Source: Paracoccaceae bacterium (GTDB lineage Bacteria > Pseudomonadota > Alphaproteobacteria > Rhodobacterales > Rhodobacteraceae). Taken from it: DNA of 7,328 bases. The notes under the pieces are model-generated. The model saw only the letters and a program-made list of their open reading frames with translations, had not been told where the DNA came from and made no database searches. The DNA is taken from assembly GCA_024742655.1 (NCBI GenBank), contig JANSYB010000095.1, positions 1 to 7,328 on the forward strand, read 5' to 3'. The translations under genes and the position numbers were made by a program. Positions 5,704-7,328 of this stretch are shown here, one piece after another (position 1 is the first letter of the stretch; each line of letters opens with the position of its first letter).

Positions 5704-7059
5704 ATGGGTATCGATATCGGAATCGAGCTTCTGACGCTCATCATGTTCGGCTCCTTGCTGGCGCTGCTGATGGCCGGTCTTCCGCTGGCCTTCGTCACGG
5801 GGGGGCTGGCTTGTGTCTTCCTGTTCGTTCTGGGCGACGAACGCGCGCTCAACATCGTGCCAAGCCGCATCTTTCCGTTGATGACGAACTATCAGTTGTC
5901 GGCGATCCCGCTGTTCATCTTCATGGCGGCGATGCTGGAACGGGCGGGGATCATCAACGACATGTTCGATGTGATCTACAAGGTGCTTGGCGGCGTGAAG
6001 GGGGGTCTGGCCTCGGCCACGATCATCGCCTCGACGATCCTTGCGGCCATGGTCGGCGTGATCGGGGCGGCGGTGGTGACGATGGGGATCATTGCTCTGC
6101 CGGCGATGCTCAAGCGCCATTATGACCCCAAGATCGCCATGGGATCTATCATGGCCGGCGGAACGCTTGGCATTCTGATCCCGCCCTCGATCCTGGCCAT
6201 CATCTATGCCGTGGTGGCCGAGCAATCGGTGGGTGAGCTCTTTATCGGGGCGGTCATTCCCGGCCTGCTGCTGTCGGGGATGTACATTCTCTATGTCTCT
6301 ATGCGCTGTTACTTCAATCCGGAACTCGGCCCTGCCATCCCGATGGAAGAGCGTGTCTCGAACCCCGAGAAGGTCAAGCTGGTCGGCAAGATGGCCGCGC
6401 CCATCACACTGGTGGTCGTGGTGCTGGGTATCATCTTTTCGGGCGTGGCCACACCGGTCGAGGCTGCCGGGATCGGCACGTTCGGGGCGTTCATCGTGGC
6501 CGCGATCCATCGCAAGCTTGACTGGCCCACGGTGCGCGACGCCTGCACCACGACGCTGAAGGCATCGGCAATGGTCATCTGGATCATGTTCGGTGCTACG
6601 ATCTTCGTCGGTCTTTACGTGCTGGAGGGCGGGCAGCAATTCGTGCAGGACGCGCTGGCGGCCACCGGGCTTGGCCCATGGGGTATCCTGATCCTCATGC
6701 AGATCCTGCTTGTCGTCTTGGGGATGTTCCTCGACTGGGTGGGTATCCTGCTGCTTTGCGTTCCGATCTTCGTGCCGATCATCAAGGCCCTCGGTGCGGC
6801 CGCCTTCGGGCTTTCGAACCCCGAGGATCTCGTGCTGTGGTTCGGGGTGCTGTACCTGGTGAACATGCAGATGAGTTTCCTGTCGCCGCCTTTCGGCTAT
6901 GCGCTTTTCTATCTGCGCGGCGTGGCACCGGACACGATCCCGATGACCGATATCTTCAAATCGGCCCTGCCGTTTCTGGCCCTGCAGATCGTCGGGCTGG
7001 TCCTGTGCATGGTTTTCCCGGAAATCATCACGTGGTTACCAAGGCTCGTCTACGGGTAA
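5704..7059 (+). CDS. dctM: TRAP transporter large permease DctM (FcbT3-like)
   Basis: This 451-residue, very hydrophobic protein is the transport-catalysing subunit. It moves the substrate across the inner membrane, coupled to an ion gradient (usually sodium), after docking of the binding protein, and works in complex with DctQ. Family motifs are present in order: Y-Q-L-S-A-I-P-L-F-I-F-M-A near residues 63-75, G152-G-T-L-G-I-L-I-P160-P-S162, G340-M-F-L-D344-W, a P-I-F-V-P stretch just after it, and S394-P-P-F-G398. The length fits the mannitol/chloroaromatic subgroup (COG4664), matching the binding-protein subgroup. The start ATG is two bases after the dctQ stop, and its GAGGGA site (5691-5696) lies inside the end of dctQ, implying coupled translation. 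No truncation or frameshift is visible. The TAA at 7057-7059 ends the operon; no classical terminator follows immediately. Confidence 0.96.
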   Translation: MGIDIGIELLTLIMFGSLLALLMAGLPLAFVTGGLACVFLFVLGDERALNIVPSRIFPLMTNYQLSAIPLFIFMAAMLERAGIINDMFDVIYKVLGGVKGGLASATIIASTILAAMVGVIGAAVVTMGIIALPAMLKRHYDPKIAMGSIMAGGTLGILIPPSILAIIYAVVAEQSVGELFIGAVIPGLLLSGMYILYVSMRCYFNPELGPAIPMEERVSNPEKVKLVGKMAAPITLVVVVLGIIFSGVATPVEAAGIGTFGAFIVAAIHRKLDWPTVRDACTTTLKASAMVIWIMFGATIFVGLYVLEGGQQFVQDALAATGLGPWGILILMQILLVVLGMFLDWVGILLLCVPIFVPIIKALGAAAFGLSNPEDLVLWFGVLYLVNMQMSFLSPPFGYALFYLRGVAPDTIPMTDIFKSALPFLALQIVGLVLCMVFPEIITWLPRLVYG

Positions 7060-7328
7060 GGCGGATGGCGGCCAAGCTGTCCCCACGTGAAGCGACCGGC
7101 GATCGCCTTGTGCGAGGCCGGACGTTTATCCTTGGCTGAAAAATCGCTATGGGCGGAACGCAGTTTCGCCCAAACCGCATGATCGGTACGCCATAGCCGC
7201 ACAACACGCAGGTTGCCCGCCATGAGCGCGCGCTTTCGTGGTCATACCGTGACGCGGGGGGCGGTCAACTGGCGCCGGTCATGCCATAAGGAACAAGTTG
7301 CAGACCCATGCGCCCTGCAAGCCCCTCA
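7060..7328. other. Downstream intergenic region, no confident gene
   Basis: I see no supported gene here. Contents are a 10-bp palindrome GGCGATCGCC at 7098-7107, a hairpin at 7150-7172, and two short competing open frames at the right edge. On the minus strand, a frame ends at a TGA complementary to 7265-7267 and runs off the window, with last residues L-V-P-Y-G-M-T-G-A-S. On the plus strand, an ATG at 7222 stays open to the edge but has only a poor ribosome site. Neither resembles a family I know. A leftward gene ending at 7265, convergent with dctM, is the slightly better reading. Confidence 0.4.
7150..7172. terminator. Hairpin downstream of dctM, better oriented for leftward transcription
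   Basis: TGGGCGGAAC (7150-7159) pairs with GTTTCGCCCA (7163-7172) over a three-base loop, with one G-T wobble. On the plus strand the following bases (AAACCG) give no T-run. On the minus strand a run of five T's follows about six bases past the stem (complement of 7139-7143). It may end a leftward transcript from beyond the window, or serve as a weak shared terminator with the TRAP operon. Confidence 0.35.

Noticed and set aside
5647..6639. 330-codon minus-strand open frame opposite dctM
   Set aside because: Antisense of a membrane protein gene; its H/R/D-rich product is a codon-bias artefact.
7222..7328. Plus-strand open frame from ATG 7222 to the window edge
   Set aside because: Only 35 complete codons are visible, with a poor ribosome site and an arginine/cysteine-rich product without motifs; not enough to call a gene.
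1..7328. tRNA/rRNA genes, CRISPR arrays, insertion sequences, phage or defence genes
   Set aside because: No cloverleaf, regularly spaced repeats, transposase motifs or terminal inverted repeats were seen by eye; the content is a channel gene and a transporter operon.

Overview
The window is a GC-rich bacterial stretch with dense, mostly plus-strand coding, purine-rich Shine-Dalgarno sites and a TRAP-type uptake operon. Together these suggest an alphaproteobacterium, most likely a Rhodobacterales (Roseobacter-like) species. That assignment is inferred from gene content and style; the window has no rRNA or other phylogenetic marker.

Layout. (1) Positions 13-522 encode a small uncharacterised membrane protein with a TTG start. 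(2) Positions 605-2946 hold an MscS-family mechanosensitive channel gene with an exported N-terminal region. It is split into two reading frames by a -1 frameshift near 1886-1891. Adding one base there restores a family-like E-I-W-Q-W-L-G join, so this is either a recent loss-of-function mutation or a sequence error. A TAATG stop/start overlap at 1955-1959 could allow the channel half to be translated separately. (3) Positions 2947-3203 are intergenic, with terminator-like hairpins after the channel gene, then an AT-rich patch and leader before the next operon. (4) Positions 3204-7059 are a complete TRAP transporter operon: a Tat-exported substrate-binding protein (DctP), an unusually large small permease (DctQ) and a large permease (DctM). 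(5) Positions 7060-7328 are largely non-coding, with one hairpin and no confident gene.

The three TRAP genes make one secondary transporter. The periplasmic binding protein captures a substrate, probably a carboxylate, and the DctQ-DctM membrane complex imports it using an ion gradient. A perfect 12-bp hairpin between dctP and dctQ probably sets a high ratio of binding protein to permease. The most unusual item is DctQ. It carries about 240 extra N-terminal residues, comprising a TM2-domain-like hairpin with a G-x-H-R-F-Y motif, a long charged coiled coil and another membrane helix, all ahead of an ordinary DctQ core.
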